This document shows, piece after piece, positions 10,531 through 20,225 of a stretch of 24,227 nucleotides of DNA. The stretch is from contig BMAT01009492.1 in NCBI GenBank assembly GCA_019649035.1, positions 169,222 through 193,448 on the forward strand. The letters are read 5' to 3'. A program made the translations under genes and the position numbers. Each line of letters starts with the position of its first letter. Position 1 is the stretch's first letter. Origin of the DNA: Elysia marginata (lineage: Eukaryota; Mollusca; Gastropoda; Plakobranchidae). The notes under the pieces were generated by a model. That model searched no databases and was not told the DNA's origin. It saw nothing but the letters and a program-made list of their open reading frames with translations.

Positions 10531-10549
10531 NNNNNNNNNNNNNNNNNNN
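10531..10549. other. Assembly gap (19 N)
   Basis: Nineteen N. The true size of missing sequence is not knowable from the window; features spanning this point are unsafe. Confidence 1.
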
Positions 10550-11470
10550 TCCATGAATCTGATTTCTCAAAACGAAAAATATTTTTTCATTTTAATTTTT
10601 TTGCTTCTTTACTAATATATCTTTGTAACAGACTTGTAACTTTTGCTCCGATCCACCGTCTTGAGACTTGACATTGATTACACTAAAAGCAGTCATCAAA
10701 TTCATGATTAAAAATTACATGCTACCAACAGATAGCAGATACTGGCAAAATTGAGGTGATTGGTTACAACGAAACAGTGCGGAAACTTTAAAAACTAACA
10801 ACCATTTTTTGATGGGGAAATGTAACAGATGGTTAGTTTCAAACACAAAAAATCTGCTTATTCTTGAGTAATTTTTCCTCCATTTCTCACAAAAATACTG
10901 ATTGGGTTTTGGTTGTTTTCTCGGGATCCGTTTCTTTTATCTCAGTAATGGAATTTTGTGTCATTTTCAAGGAAACGTCAAAAAACAAGAAAAAAAATCA
11001 ACAACAAAAAAAGTCTAGAATTTTTATATCGCTCTGCCCTTGTCTTTTCTTATCGTTGTTAACGTGTCTGCTACTTTCTTCTTCATGCTTTAACTTTTTT
11101 AGTGACGAAATAATAGGGCTTCAGAATTAAATGTTCATTGCATTGCCTGTACATCGTGCTTCAAAGAACGTTGACATTTTAAGAGCGTATCCCGATAAGA
11201 AGTTTGAACAAACACGCTTTACAATTTTCATGAAGAATTTTCAAAATTGAGGTTTTTTTTCTGGTGTGTCTGAATTTTAAACAACAGTCATCTACTACAC
11301 ATGGATTTGCATTTTATCCTCTCCCTCTTGCCCCATAGCTCTTTGTTTTCTGTTGTGTATGCATTATTTATTTTCTTATACTTTGCTTTATCCTCCCCTC
11401 TCTGTATTTTTCATATCAGTCTCCAGTTTTCTTCGTCTCTTTACTCTATATCTGTCACTTTGTTCATCTC
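10550..11470. other. Anonymous AT-rich DNA
   Basis: Nothing recognised. Short hydrophobic open frames at 10864-11130 and 11301-11522 follow the pyrimidine-rich composition and lack known motifs. Confidence 0.45.
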
Positions 11471-11496
11471 CAAACAACAACAACAACAACAGCAAC
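11471..11496. repeat. (CAA)n microsatellite
   Basis: About seven CAA/ACA triplets with one CAG interruption, producing a Gln run in one spurious frame. Confidence 0.9.
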
Positions 11497-11800
11497 ATAA
11501 ACCAAAAATCAACATAAATTGAGCTTCGAATTATGTGCATCTTTATTATCTTTTTGCCCATCAAAACGCCTACTGTGTCTGTCTCGCTGGAAATCTTTCT
11601 ATCTATCCAGCGCTCCTTCTGAAACTTTTTTACAGTCTCCCTCGCTTTTCTACGAGGATAAAAAGATTTTTTTCGTCTACGCGGTCTATTCTTTTGACGC
11701 GTTTTGGTTAACTATGTTCAAGATTATTTCTTTTAGGTAATAAGGATACGACTGATTAGTAGAGAGATATTTGTCAGAGTGTGTTCATTTTTAAGGGTCT

Positions 11801-11853
11801 TTCAGATTTTAAGTTGTAGCAGCCTAATTCAGATTTTAAGTTGTAGCAGCCTA
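11801..11853. repeat. Two tandem copies of a 27-bp unit
   Basis: TTCAGATTTTAAGTTGTAGC followed by AGCCTA occurs at 11801 and again at 11828 without mismatch. It is a local, apparently recent duplication. Confidence 0.9.
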
Positions 11854-12118
11854 TGAAAGGATAAGCATATCGGTCAATAATATTTATGCGTCAGATAATT
11901 ATACGATATTGGTTTTTATATCACACATAAGATCACAGGCCACAAACGCAGTAACGATCAAATATAATTTATTTTCTCTGTAATACTTTCCGTCTGAGCC
12001 CTAACCCTTTTCCTTTTTTCTGGTCGAGTTATCTGGATTAGTTAGCTACAGGTGGCGACTTTTTAATCAAATCGACCCTCTGATCTGATTCTTCATCCTG
12101 AAACTTTAACCATTGTAT

Positions 12119-12425
12119 AGAGCGTTTTCATATAGCGCCTAATCCTTCAAAATGCTCTACAGGCGCTTTACATGGGTACCCTGGCAAGATATTGCAAACC
12201 AAAATCTTTTAATCTCATAAAAGAGCAGTAGGTAAAGCGTATATAATCACTCTAGCATATTAACATCATTTTAAACTGCCTACAGTAGTTGGTAAACCTT
12301 TAACGCATGATTGAGGCGGAGAAATAGCCTTTCTCAAGGACTCAACGTCGACCTGTTGAACCCAACACTCAAAACCCGAAGATCTCATTCAAATAATCCT
12401 CTACTGCTAAACCACAACGCCACAA
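12119..12425 (-). mobile_element. tRNA-derived SINE, minus strand, with 'GGCGCTATAT' tail
   Basis: Read on the minus strand, the head near 12425-12350 gives GGCGTTGTGGTTTAGCAGTA (A-box-like), then a B-box-like GGGTTCAAC. About 200 bp later the 3' end reads ATGTAAAGCGCCTG, then GGCGCTATATGAAAACGCTC (about 12175-12120). The short inverted pair AGCGCCT/AGGCGCT near the end, with a tail of this sequence, is a widespread motif of marine-animal retroposons. Boundaries are approximate. The 86-codon plus-strand open frame over it is spurious. Confidence 0.55.
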
Positions 12426-12790
12426 GGTTTTTTAATATTTTTTTTCTACCTCTCATTTCTTCTTTTATCTATTCCGTCTGTTTTCTGAGCTTTACCCGAA
12501 ATTCAGCTCCAGGTAGTTTACATTTCCTGTCACTTATCACGATAAATTTTTGGGGAGGCGGCCAGACATAGCAGGGGGTTATAACTAATAGTTCTGGTGA
12601 AAAGTCAACATGCAATGCCTTTTTGCTAGAGATCATAGACGCCTGTTGCTCTTACAGTTGTATCTATTTCAAGCTTACACCTTGACTGGCTTTAGGTAAA
12701 CCAGATAGCCACTGATATCACACGAGGCGGTTACACTCTGGTATTATATGCCCTGGTTACACTATATCTTATACTGTTTTTATAGGACTA
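12426..12790. other. Anonymous DNA between two SINE-like elements
   Basis: No exon, RNA gene or repeat family was recognised in this spacer. Confidence 0.4.
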
Positions 12791-12960
12791 GTGGTCGTGT
12801 CGTAGTCTAGCGGTAGACAAAGGGCTCTTGTGATGGAAGGCCCGGAGTTCGAGTCCTGTTTTGACAGTTCGGGGTTTAATCCTAGGGAAAGTCTCTTTTC
12901 ATAAATTTCCTAGTTTCACGTAGGCGTTCAAGTAGTCCCGGCAATAATAGACAAGAAAAG
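12791..12960 (+). mobile_element. tRNA-derived SINE-like element
   Basis: A good tRNA-like head: A-box-like TCGTAGTCTAGCGGTAGACA at 12800-12819 and B-box-like GGAGTTCGAGTCCTG at 12844-12858, spaced as in a tRNA. A pyrimidine-rich body follows and the 3' limit is uncertain. It is a different sequence from the other heads in the window, so a separate family or subfamily. It is too diverged at the acceptor stem to call a functional tRNA gene. Confidence 0.55.
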
Positions 12961-13697
12961 TGGTCTTCTCATCATGTTAAAGCCGTGTGCGTTTGTGCTG
13001 CTCTGTGAGAGCAGCAAGAAATTCGGTCGGGCATGATTTGCAGAGGAGCTTATAAAAAGCGTTTAAAGTATTTAAGTAGATCAGACGCGTTTATAAAAAC
13101 AAAGCTCTTCCCGGCCACTGGCTTGTTCTCGGGCTGTTTCATAAACTTAAAAAAATTCTTTAGGAGTAGATCCCTTTGGTCAATGGTGAGTTTTGAGGTT
13201 AAGATTCAGCACTAGTATTGCTTGAAAAAAATAACTTACTCACAGAAGAGTTCGTTGGTAGACGCACCTTTTGAATTAAAGGATTTTATTAACACACAAA
13301 AGAGGTTAGTCCTGAAACAGTCCGTTAGCCCATGCTGTCTTTTAGGTAATATCTCAGGTCAGGTTTTTTTGTCTGTCTTTACTACATGTATTTTCTTTGC
13401 TTTTATTACGCTGCCTTTATTTCATTCAGTTGTCACTCCATTTATCCGAATCGGCTTACCTTTTTGTCTATTGGATTGTGCGCATGTATGTCAATTTCTG
13501 TTATATTACACTGCTGTAAAATGAACAAATTTAGAAGTGCTTACCAGTGATTAAAATAAAAAAAATTTCTAATAGAAAGAACTAAACGACCACCGTTACT
13601 AAACTGGGCTGCGGCATTGAGGAGCCATGCTGGTACCGAAAACCCTAATACTATTTCACAGGATGTTGTAAGATTTTATGTCTAACATCGACATTCA

Positions 13698-13698
<1 letters not shown>
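12961..13698. other. Anonymous DNA
   Basis: Open frames at 13033-13215 and 13222-13524 are adjacent and hydrophobic but show no family motif, no splice context and AT-driven composition. They are not called as genes. Confidence 0.4.
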
Positions 13699-13736
<38 letters not shown>

Positions 13737-13794
13737 CGCTCTCTCTCTCTCTCTCTCGCTCTCTCTCTCGCTCGCTCTCTCTCTCTCTCTCTCT
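13699..13794. repeat. (CT)n microsatellite with CTCG interruptions
   Basis: Nearly 100 bases of CT dinucleotides broken by several CTCGCTCG words. The minus-strand Arg-Glu repeat frame across it is a translation artefact. Confidence 0.95.
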
Positions 13795-14238
13795 GTACCC
13801 CACACTCCTTCTGCTTGTCTTTAATCATATTATTTGTATACTTGTGTATGCAGCCTTCGTACTGGAATACCCTATATATGTTCAGTGCAATTTTTTCACA
13901 GCTTACCACTTTATGACCTACTGGCACTTAAAGTTGTCTGAACTTCTGTGTTGTACTCGCAAGTTTGTTGACCCCAGACAGACCAGTGGGTTTCTTATTT
14001 AAGTAGTTTAATGTCTCCTAAGCTTGCGTCAGACATGGTTATCTTGAGAGCGTAGGTTTCAGATTTTTTTATGATTTTTTAAATAATGCTAACTTTGGTA
14101 TAACATATAATGTCAGCGCAAGTTGTAATGAATTGTCGATATTCTCTTAAAATATGTTTCGTACACACACATGTTTAAAAGACATTTATACAACCTGAAG
14201 TATGTTTCCCTATTCTATTTGTTGAAATAAATGTCTAT
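13795..14238. other. Anonymous AT-rich DNA
   Basis: No recognisable gene or repeat. Confidence 0.45.
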
Positions 14239-14369
14239 ATTATATTCTTCGGACTAGGCGCCTCTTGCAACGGTTCTGACCTAGGCCACCGTAGGAGGTC
14301 AGAACGGTTGCAAGAGGCTCCTAGACCAGAGAATATTATTTGGGCATCGGTGGCCTAGGTTCTGACCTA
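14239..14369. repeat. Strong ~100-nt hairpin with a third inverted copy
   Basis: The left arm about 14239-14282 and right arm about 14296-14338 are near-perfect reverse complements over ~43 positions. The core CCTCTTGCAAC pairs with GTTGCAAGAGG, and TTCTGACCT pairs with AGGTCAGAA. The loop is 13 bases (14283-14295). The outer ends are AT-rich. Nine bases downstream, CGGTGGCCTAGG with TTCTGACCT (14349-14368) is an inverted copy of the loop-side sequence CCTAGGCCACCG (14280-14291), so an alternative fold competes with the main stem. It could be a foldback or MITE remnant; a processed hairpin RNA is possible but unsupported. Confidence 0.75.
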
Positions 14370-15550
14370 AATCTACGCAACAAGAAATGCACAACTACTT
14401 TCGCTTTCCTTCTTACATATTGCGCATTTCTTTGCATTGCTCGATATTAGAAAAAAGAAACTTGTTAACCAGCTAAAAAAATGCTCTTAGACTACCTAAG
14501 ATACACAACATCGCACCAATAAATAGATTTACGTCAGAACCATCGAAATCAGCTATTCTTATTATTTCTCAAAATACCACCATTTGTACACCCAAAACGA
14601 ATAAAACCCTGCAGGAGTTGTAACTATTATGAAAGTAAGCTGTTTGTTAAAAACAGATAGTTTTTGTGGTTCTTTAAACCTTCAATAAATTAGAAAAGCG
14701 ACAACTGAAAGGAACGTTTACAGCTTACTCTGAATCGACTTCCATGTGGGTATTATCTCAGTAAAAAAGCTTTTCCCTGTCCTGTCGCTTCCTTGCCTTT
14801 AGATGAGATAGCTGAGAGGTAAAGGAGTGCTCCACAGCTTCCTGTTCTATAGTTGCTTTGTCTCTTCCGCTGTCCAGATTTTTCCTTCTTTCTTTACCAG
14901 AAGAGCATTTCGGTTACGAGCTTCATTTTTAATTCATCCTAGAAATAGAAACAGCGATCAGAATAGGCACTAGACCTAGACGAATTCAAAGCTATCGATT
15001 TTGTATTCCAACAACTGGCTGACTAAGAGCAGTAGTACTCAAGACACTCTTTCACCAAATGTTGAGAAATTATGCAGCGGAATAAGGCATTGATGAGAGA
15101 CGCTACCTAGCTCAGTGATGGGACCGAGTACTAATGTCTTCCCGGCATGCTTCTATGTCCGGCCCATTAGCATGGCCTCCCCTACTACAGGGCGAAATTA
15201 TCAGTGCCAGGGCTTGTTTAAAAGTGCAAGATTTTCTCTGTCGAATTGTACCGTTTCAGATCGGATTTTGTAGAAGGAAAAAGAGGAGCCTTGAGGGCAA
15301 TCTAGGTGGGGGCAATAATCAGTCTTTGAATTGCTACTTACATTTGATATGAGAAAAAAACTAACCGCCCCCTCCTCCCTTTCCTTCTTTGTAAGATGCG
15401 TACATTTCGTGAACTATAATTATCATATATATCATTTATCTCTAATATTTTTATCTCTTCATTCATTCTACTCAAAAAGTGATAAGTCTGAGTAGGTTTC
15501 CGACGTGGACCAACCAAATTGTTTCGTTTGACTTTCTGATTAAGACAATC
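14370..15550. other. Anonymous DNA upstream of the candidate first exon
   Basis: No supported exon. A slightly GC-richer open frame at 15134-15352 (72 codons) has no recognised motif and no convincing donor in a frame compatible with the KCNQ exon. Confidence 0.4.
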
Positions 15551-15593
15551 ATGTCAATATTCATCAACTTTCTTGTGAGTCTAAGGTCGTTCT
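15551..15593 (+). CDS. Speculative first coding exon of the KCNQ gene
   Basis: An ATG at 15551 with A at -3 opens 14 codons (MSIFINFLVSLRSF) plus one base. It runs directly into a near-consensus donor GTAAGTAT at 15594. The leftover single base is exactly what the exon at 17665 needs, since that exon begins two bases into a codon. Joining them would give Cys at the junction and an intron of 2071 bp. Phase agreement alone has a one-in-three chance, and no homology supports the peptide. Other start exons, including ones outside the window, are equally possible. Confidence 0.2.
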
Positions 15594-15870
15594 GTAAGTA
15601 TACATATGAGAGTGTCTGTCATATTGTGTAATTCTTTTCCCTGTGATTTTATTTTTGCCCTCGGCTGTTGCTCACTCTTTTCGTTATAATGATTATGCTC
15701 TCTTTCTCAATTTCTTTTCGACGGCCATTTAAAAAAGGCATTGCTAATTATTAACTGTCACTTTTATAAAATTAAAATAAAATTAGTTATCTTACTGCGA
15801 CTGATTTCTGTTTTCTGTGATTGGTTAAACAGATGATTAAATCTTCCTATTCAAGGCAAATAGTCACTAG
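15594..15870. other. Anonymous AT-rich DNA after the candidate donor
   Basis: Nothing recognised. It would be the 5' part of the intron ending at 17664 if the speculative first exon is correct. Confidence 0.4.
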
Positions 15871-15873
15871 TTG

Positions 15874-15912
<39 letters not shown>

Positions 15913-16020
15913 TCTTCCTCTCTATCTCTCTCTTTCTTTCTCTCTCTCTCTCTATGTCTCTCTCATGCTCTTTGTTTCTGTTTCGCTTTCTCACTTAATC
16001 TTCCTCTCTCTCTTTTTCTG
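15871..16020. repeat. Polypyrimidine (CT)n tract
   Basis: CT-rich simple sequence with a T run near 15903-15912. The Ser/Leu/Phe open frames across it are artefacts. Confidence 0.9.
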
Positions 16021-16864
16021 TCTGTGTGTATTTGCATCTTCACCTCTTTCATCCACTCACACAATAATGGCGAAACATAACCTGTCAGGCTGCAGCTTTG
16101 CGTTATAATTTCATAATTAACTTTGTATTTCCCTCGACTTTAAAAAAAAACAAAAAACAATAGATTCCAAAATTTAGAGTATGAAGTTTCAACAAACACC
16201 TAAGTTTCAATTTGTTCCCAACATCAACTGAGACTCCCTGCTGTCGAGGCAGACAGCCACTGGGACGTGGCTTGATATAGCTGCTTCTCTATCTGATTAA
16301 AGAAACCTTCAAAGTTGAAATTAATTGGTTTTAAAAGTTAATTAGCCAACACGCTCTCATTTAATACCCAGGTGCAATGACCTGTTCTGGTTTTCTCTTA
16401 GTCTTAAAAAGAGATAGTTTTTATTAAAAAAATAATTAAGATGGCCATATACCGGGAAACCCGACCCATATAGTTACGCACTGAAAAAATAACTTTTGTT
16501 AACTTGATAGGTGTAGTTAGAAACCTAGCACCATATCTATATTTTTTAGTGTATTTCAAAGGTTTTGTTTTTCGGATCACAATTTTAAATGCTTTTTGAC
16601 ATATTTTGCATCGTTCAATTCTTTAGGCTTACGTTTAAAAAACGCACCGATAGTATTGCCTACTGAGACGATCGAAGGCGATGAATATATCGTCCATACT
16701 ATGAAAAAAAATCATTTTACTGTAGCGTATGTCGCCACTGACACAAATGTGTCATCATACTTCTAGAACTACATAACCCTATGACTATGATATATTAATA
16801 AAGCTTTGATAAACCATTCGTTTTAAAGCAAACACATAGTATTAAGGCTCCGAAGGACATAACA
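16021..16864. other. Anonymous DNA, likely intronic
   Basis: Nothing recognised. It lies upstream of the KCNQ exon. Confidence 0.45.
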
Positions 16865-16888
16865 AGAGAGATAGAGACAGAGAGAGAC

Positions 16889-16930
<42 letters not shown>
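16865..16930. repeat. (GA)n microsatellite
   Basis: GAGACAGA units give way to a pure GA run. It lies about 735 bp upstream of the KCNQ exon acceptor. Confidence 0.95.
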
Positions 16931-16933
<3 letters not shown>

Positions 16934-17640
16934 GATCTAGAGAGTGTATTTAAAGCTACTTAACTATAATAAATCTCAAACCGAACATCCTCTACAATTC
17001 TAGCTCTATCAGTGCTCACCCATCTCTCGTAGGCATCACCTGCCGTTGAGCAGCAGCTGTTTCCAACTGGGAACTGGAATTAGCACTTATCTAGTGACCA
17101 TCGTATTCCCCGTTACGTCCACCGACAGATCTTGCCAGTGTGATCGGACGGGCTCTCTTGTAGTGTGTTGCAAGTATTCGAGAGAACAATCGTGCTTATT
17201 TGCGGTCCTCAGATGACAGTAACTGCTTGTCTTTATATTTCATTACATTAGTTTGCTAGTGGCTCTTTATGGTACCCATCAGCTTGGTTAGCAGTATTAC
17301 GACCTTTTTTGTTTGTGATTCTGTCCTGTGCTCGAGATAGTTGTCTTTTAGTATCAGTTCCACAGCTTAGATGTTTCACTGTTTTAGATCAATCTACAAA
17401 ATTTTTGTTTATTCCTCAAAATGAGAGTAGTTGTTCTTTGCTGGACGGTTTATCATTTTCTTAATTTAGACAAGAGCTACTCACATTTTGCTGGTTTATT
17501 CAAGAAATCGATTTTGAACACACGACATTTTATTTTACATCATAAAAGAAAAAAAAATTGAAAAATTTAAACCTAACACGTTTCCACAAGTTGTGGTATT
17601 TAGTTAGTAAGTATTTTCGTCGTCAATCTTAAGAACTTTT
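16931..17640. other. Anonymous DNA, intron upstream of KCNQ exon
   Basis: No exon is supported. An in-frame TAG at 17601-17603 closes the KCNQ frame upstream, so the coding frame does not extend far beyond the acceptor. Confidence 0.5.
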
Positions 17641-17664
17641 TATCCTTTTTTTCCCTTCTCCTAG
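17641..17664 (+). promoter_or_regulatory. Splice acceptor (3' splice site) of the KCNQ exon
   Basis: A long pyrimidine tract (TCCTTTTTTTCCCTTCTC) leads into CTAG, with the AG at 17663-17664. It is the best acceptor near the 5' end of the long open frame. The frame is open immediately after it, whereas no in-frame ATG exists there. Confidence 0.75.
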
Positions 17665-19432
17665 GTCTTTCAGCACAAACTTGTCCAGCTCTTAATGAGA
17701 AAAGACACCCCCAGTCAGAGGAAGAGCAGGACCAACAAAAACCGTCAATACTCAAGAAACACTGCACAAAACAACTCCAGCCAAACCCAGAGGCACCGCA
17801 ACATCACAAAACTGGGGATTCCCGGAATACAAAACGTTCATCATTCCCATCTGGCGATTGCGCGAGTTTGCCCCGCGATGTAAGTCCACCAGATATATGG
17901 CTGTCCAGGAAAGATGGAACCCATCGTCACATAGTCAAACATCATCAGCCGAAGCAGAGCTATGGTGCTTTAGAAGAAAGTTCAGGTCTTGAGAAGAAAA
18001 GCGACAAGGAAGAACGCGCGAGAAATCAGAGTAATCGGAATGACAAATGCAGGGAGACAGGAGCGAATACTGACACTGGCACGCCTCAAAGCTTGGATGG
18101 CGATGATGGCAGTGATGATAATGATGCCGGCGATTCAGGTGATCAAGCTGTTATCTCACACTCCGATGATGTCCTCTGTGTCGACGATAGCGAGCTTTGT
18201 TCGAATTCAAGCTGTTCAAACTTCATCAACACTAATTACAAAAAGTCCTGTGTCACATCCAGAAACAACAGAGCTGATGAATCGTCTGTGTCTTCACAGC
18301 TTGTGAATGCCTGCGACAAGGACGATGATGTAGACAACGACATCAATGAAAACGTCGGCTTGGTGTCTGGTATTCAAAGAAAAGAAAAACCAGTGTCATC
18401 AACGCCATCTGTGACATTCAGGGGCTGTAACACTAAGGCACAAAAGACAAGTGCTTCCAGTTTTGATGACGATGATGCTGATGGGAAACCACAAACCGGC
18501 AAAACTAAATTTGCCCGTTTGATAGGCCTGTATAAACGGGATATCAAAAGAAGTAGTAAGTCCACTTGCATTGAAGGGACGAAACCAGAGTCCTCTCAAG
18601 GTTGCGGTGGGGTAAGAAAATCTAGCGGCTCCTCGACATCAAATCCTAGAAGCCCATGCTCTCCTTTAACTCCTACGATACAAGTAACAACCCCAGCATT
18701 GACAGATGTTGTACCGCCACCTTCCGCCCCGTTATTAAAATCTGCCCTTGTCAAATCACCCCGATCAACTGACTCAAGAGGAGCATCGTTATCATCATCA
18801 ACACCGACCGCATCTTCGAAACACCCACTGCCTAACACAGCCAAACACAAGGTATCGTTTATAACGGGGCTACGACGATTCTCTAGGGAGAAAGCAGCCT
18901 TTCTGCGTGTCGATCATACGGAAAATAAACCTAAGACTGTTCCAACCTCAGCACCAACATATCTGTTTCCAGCTCTTCCACTTAAACCTACAGGTGAATC
19001 TAGCGCAGGGAAACAAACTTCCTCCACGAGTCAGGCTCCTACCGGAAGTAGGCGTGGCGCCGGCCTCGGTAGCCGGCGGAAGTTGAAAGTGGAGTTTGCT
19101 GTGATGGAGAGTGAAGTGGTCGTGGAGAACAGCCGAGGAATCCGGGGCCGCGGCAGGTGGGGTGTCATGGGCCCTGGTGGAGTCAAGGGAGGGGAGTTTG
19201 AAGACAGCGGAGGAGGAGGAGTATTCAGCCTTAAAGACGATGTGGAGAATGACGTCGCCATGTTGGGCGGAAACAGAGCACGCTTTCGTCAGGCTCGGCT
19301 CTCGTTGTTGGGAAAACCGCTTAACTACAAGGCTCATCGGCGGGATATGCGCTACCGACGCCTTCAGTCTCGGATATACAACTTTCTGGAGCGTCCCAAA
19401 TCTTGGGGATCCTGGTTCTATCATCTGGCCAT
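17665..19432 (+). CDS. KCNQ: KCNQ/Kv7 potassium channel, N-terminal exon (partial gene)
   Basis: Voltage-gated potassium channel subunit; family members form tetramers in the plasma membrane and carry slow, PIP2- and calmodulin-dependent currents that damp excitability. This exon encodes only the cytoplasmic N-terminus: 588 full codons, numbered here from 17667. Residues 543-588 carry the family hallmark before S1: ARLSLLGKPL, RRDMRYRRLQ, then YNFLERPKSW and YHLA, where S1 starts. 'YNFLERP' is as in KCNQ1, 'SLLGKPL' as in KCNQ2-5, so the paralog is uncertain. Upstream are acidic stretches (144-178 and about 214-229), a basic patch GKTKFARLIGLYKRDIKR (278-295), a Ser/Thr/Pro-rich region, KHKVSF (393-398), RRFS (403-406), KLKVEF (472-477) and a Gly-rich stretch (about 487-515). 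Vertebrate KCNQ N-termini are about 100-120 residues, so this is unusually long. No in-frame ATG precedes M480 (19104). The exon ends mid-codon (AT), donor at 19433. S1-S6 were not found in the window. Confidence 0.9.
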
Positions 19433-19438
19433 GTAAGT
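19433..19438 (+). promoter_or_regulatory. Splice donor (5' splice site) of the KCNQ exon
   Basis: GTAAGT follows immediately after the codons for YHLA plus AT, exactly where KCNQ proteins continue into S1. Read without splicing, the frame hits TAA at once (19434-19436), so splicing here is needed. The intron is phase 2 and longer than the rest of the window. Confidence 0.9.
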
Positions 19439-19755
19439 ACACAGCGCCAATGCAGAAAAGAGGTTGAAAGTGGCTCTTAAAAGTAAGAGAGTAGATTCTA
19501 TGCTAGAAGTATGAAAAAAAAGGTTTAAGCCAAGAATTTCTTCAAAAAGTTCCATACGAAGACAGGGAGCATACGAAAGCGTTCTAGAGATATTAGAGAT
19601 ACTGTTTCCGTTGTCGTTTCTATTTTTTTTCGCTTTCTATCTTAAGTTTCTGGTAAAAGTTTTACTCTTATACTTCTTTTAATACTTTCTGAATTACAAA
19701 AAAGCAACCAAAAACAACAATTTAGCCTTCCTCTTATTTTAAAAACAAATGGAAA
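19439..19755. other. Intron sequence downstream of the KCNQ exon
   Basis: AT-rich with no recognised feature. It starts the intron that follows the pre-S1 exon. Confidence 0.6.
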
Positions 19756-19870
19756 TGAGTGGCTTACTGGTTCGCTCGTCGGGTATTTCGTCTGACAAGG
19801 CGGTGCGGGTTCGAATCCTAATCTGTTCAAGTTCTACACTTCTTGTTCTGTCTTTCATCTCCTGTGGTGT
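19756..19870 (+). mobile_element. tRNA-derived SINE-like head
   Basis: AGTGGCTTACTGGTTCGCTC at about 19757-19776 resembles an A box, and GGTTCGAATCC at 19808-19818 is a perfect-looking Pol III B box. Pyrimidine-rich body follows, 3' end unclear. It lies in the intron 320 bp after the KCNQ exon. Confidence 0.55.
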
Positions 19871-19954
19871 TAGATCTAAGTTTGTTATTGCCTTTATTTA
19901 CTACTATTTAAGTCATGTGTTTATATCGTCATTTTTTGTTATCTTATACTTTCC

Positions 19955-20225
19955 GGCTTGGGCTCAGTGGTCTAGCGGTACAGCGTTCTACTAAGGAGTG
20001 GAAAGTCACGTCAACTCGGCGGCTGAAAATCCCATTTCACTCAACAGAACAGATTAGCTACGTGGTTGTTAAATGGAGAAGATTAAAGCAGCAAAAGGAA
20101 ATCGGTTTGTTCGGCACCGTCCTGTACATGATGTGCCCAAGACACGGTGCGCGTAAACATTGCACTGCCCCCACAGCTACCCCGGCTATGGGACCTTTAC
20201 CTTTTTTACTATCGGGCCTTTCACT
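19955..20225 (+). mobile_element. tRNA-derived SINE-like element
   Basis: GGCTCAGTGGTCTAGCGGTA (19961-19980) is a clear A-box-type head. The expected B box near 20010-20040 is damaged or absent. The body runs to a GC-richer segment ending GGCTATGGGACCTTTACC at about 20186-20203. It starts about 90 bp after the previous SINE head, so the two may be separate insertions or one nested composite. Confidence 0.5.

Noticed and set aside
13033-13524. Two neighbouring hydrophobic frames as a membrane protein gene
   Set aside because: They are separated by a stop, have no recognised family motif or splice sites, and match the AT-rich background composition.
13682-13927. Minus-strand Arg-Glu repeat protein
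   Set aside because: Direct translation of the (CT)n tract on the opposite strand.
15134-15352. 72-codon frame as KCNQ first exon
   Set aside because: No strong donor in a compatible phase, and no motif shared with KCNQ N-termini; the micro-exon at 15551 fits the splice phase better.
15821-16108. Serine/leucine-rich 95-codon frame
   Set aside because: Simple-repeat translation with no conserved motif.
17695-17883. 62-codon ATG frame at the start of the KCNQ exon
   Set aside because: It is in a different frame from the KCNQ hallmark, stops at 17883, and its Lys/Arg/Gln/Asn composition comes from the A-rich DNA.
18948-19442. 164-codon minus-strand open frame
   Set aside because: It is antisense to the KCNQ coding exon, including the conserved pre-S1 segment, and its sequence shows no known domain. 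It is a shadow of the sense frame.
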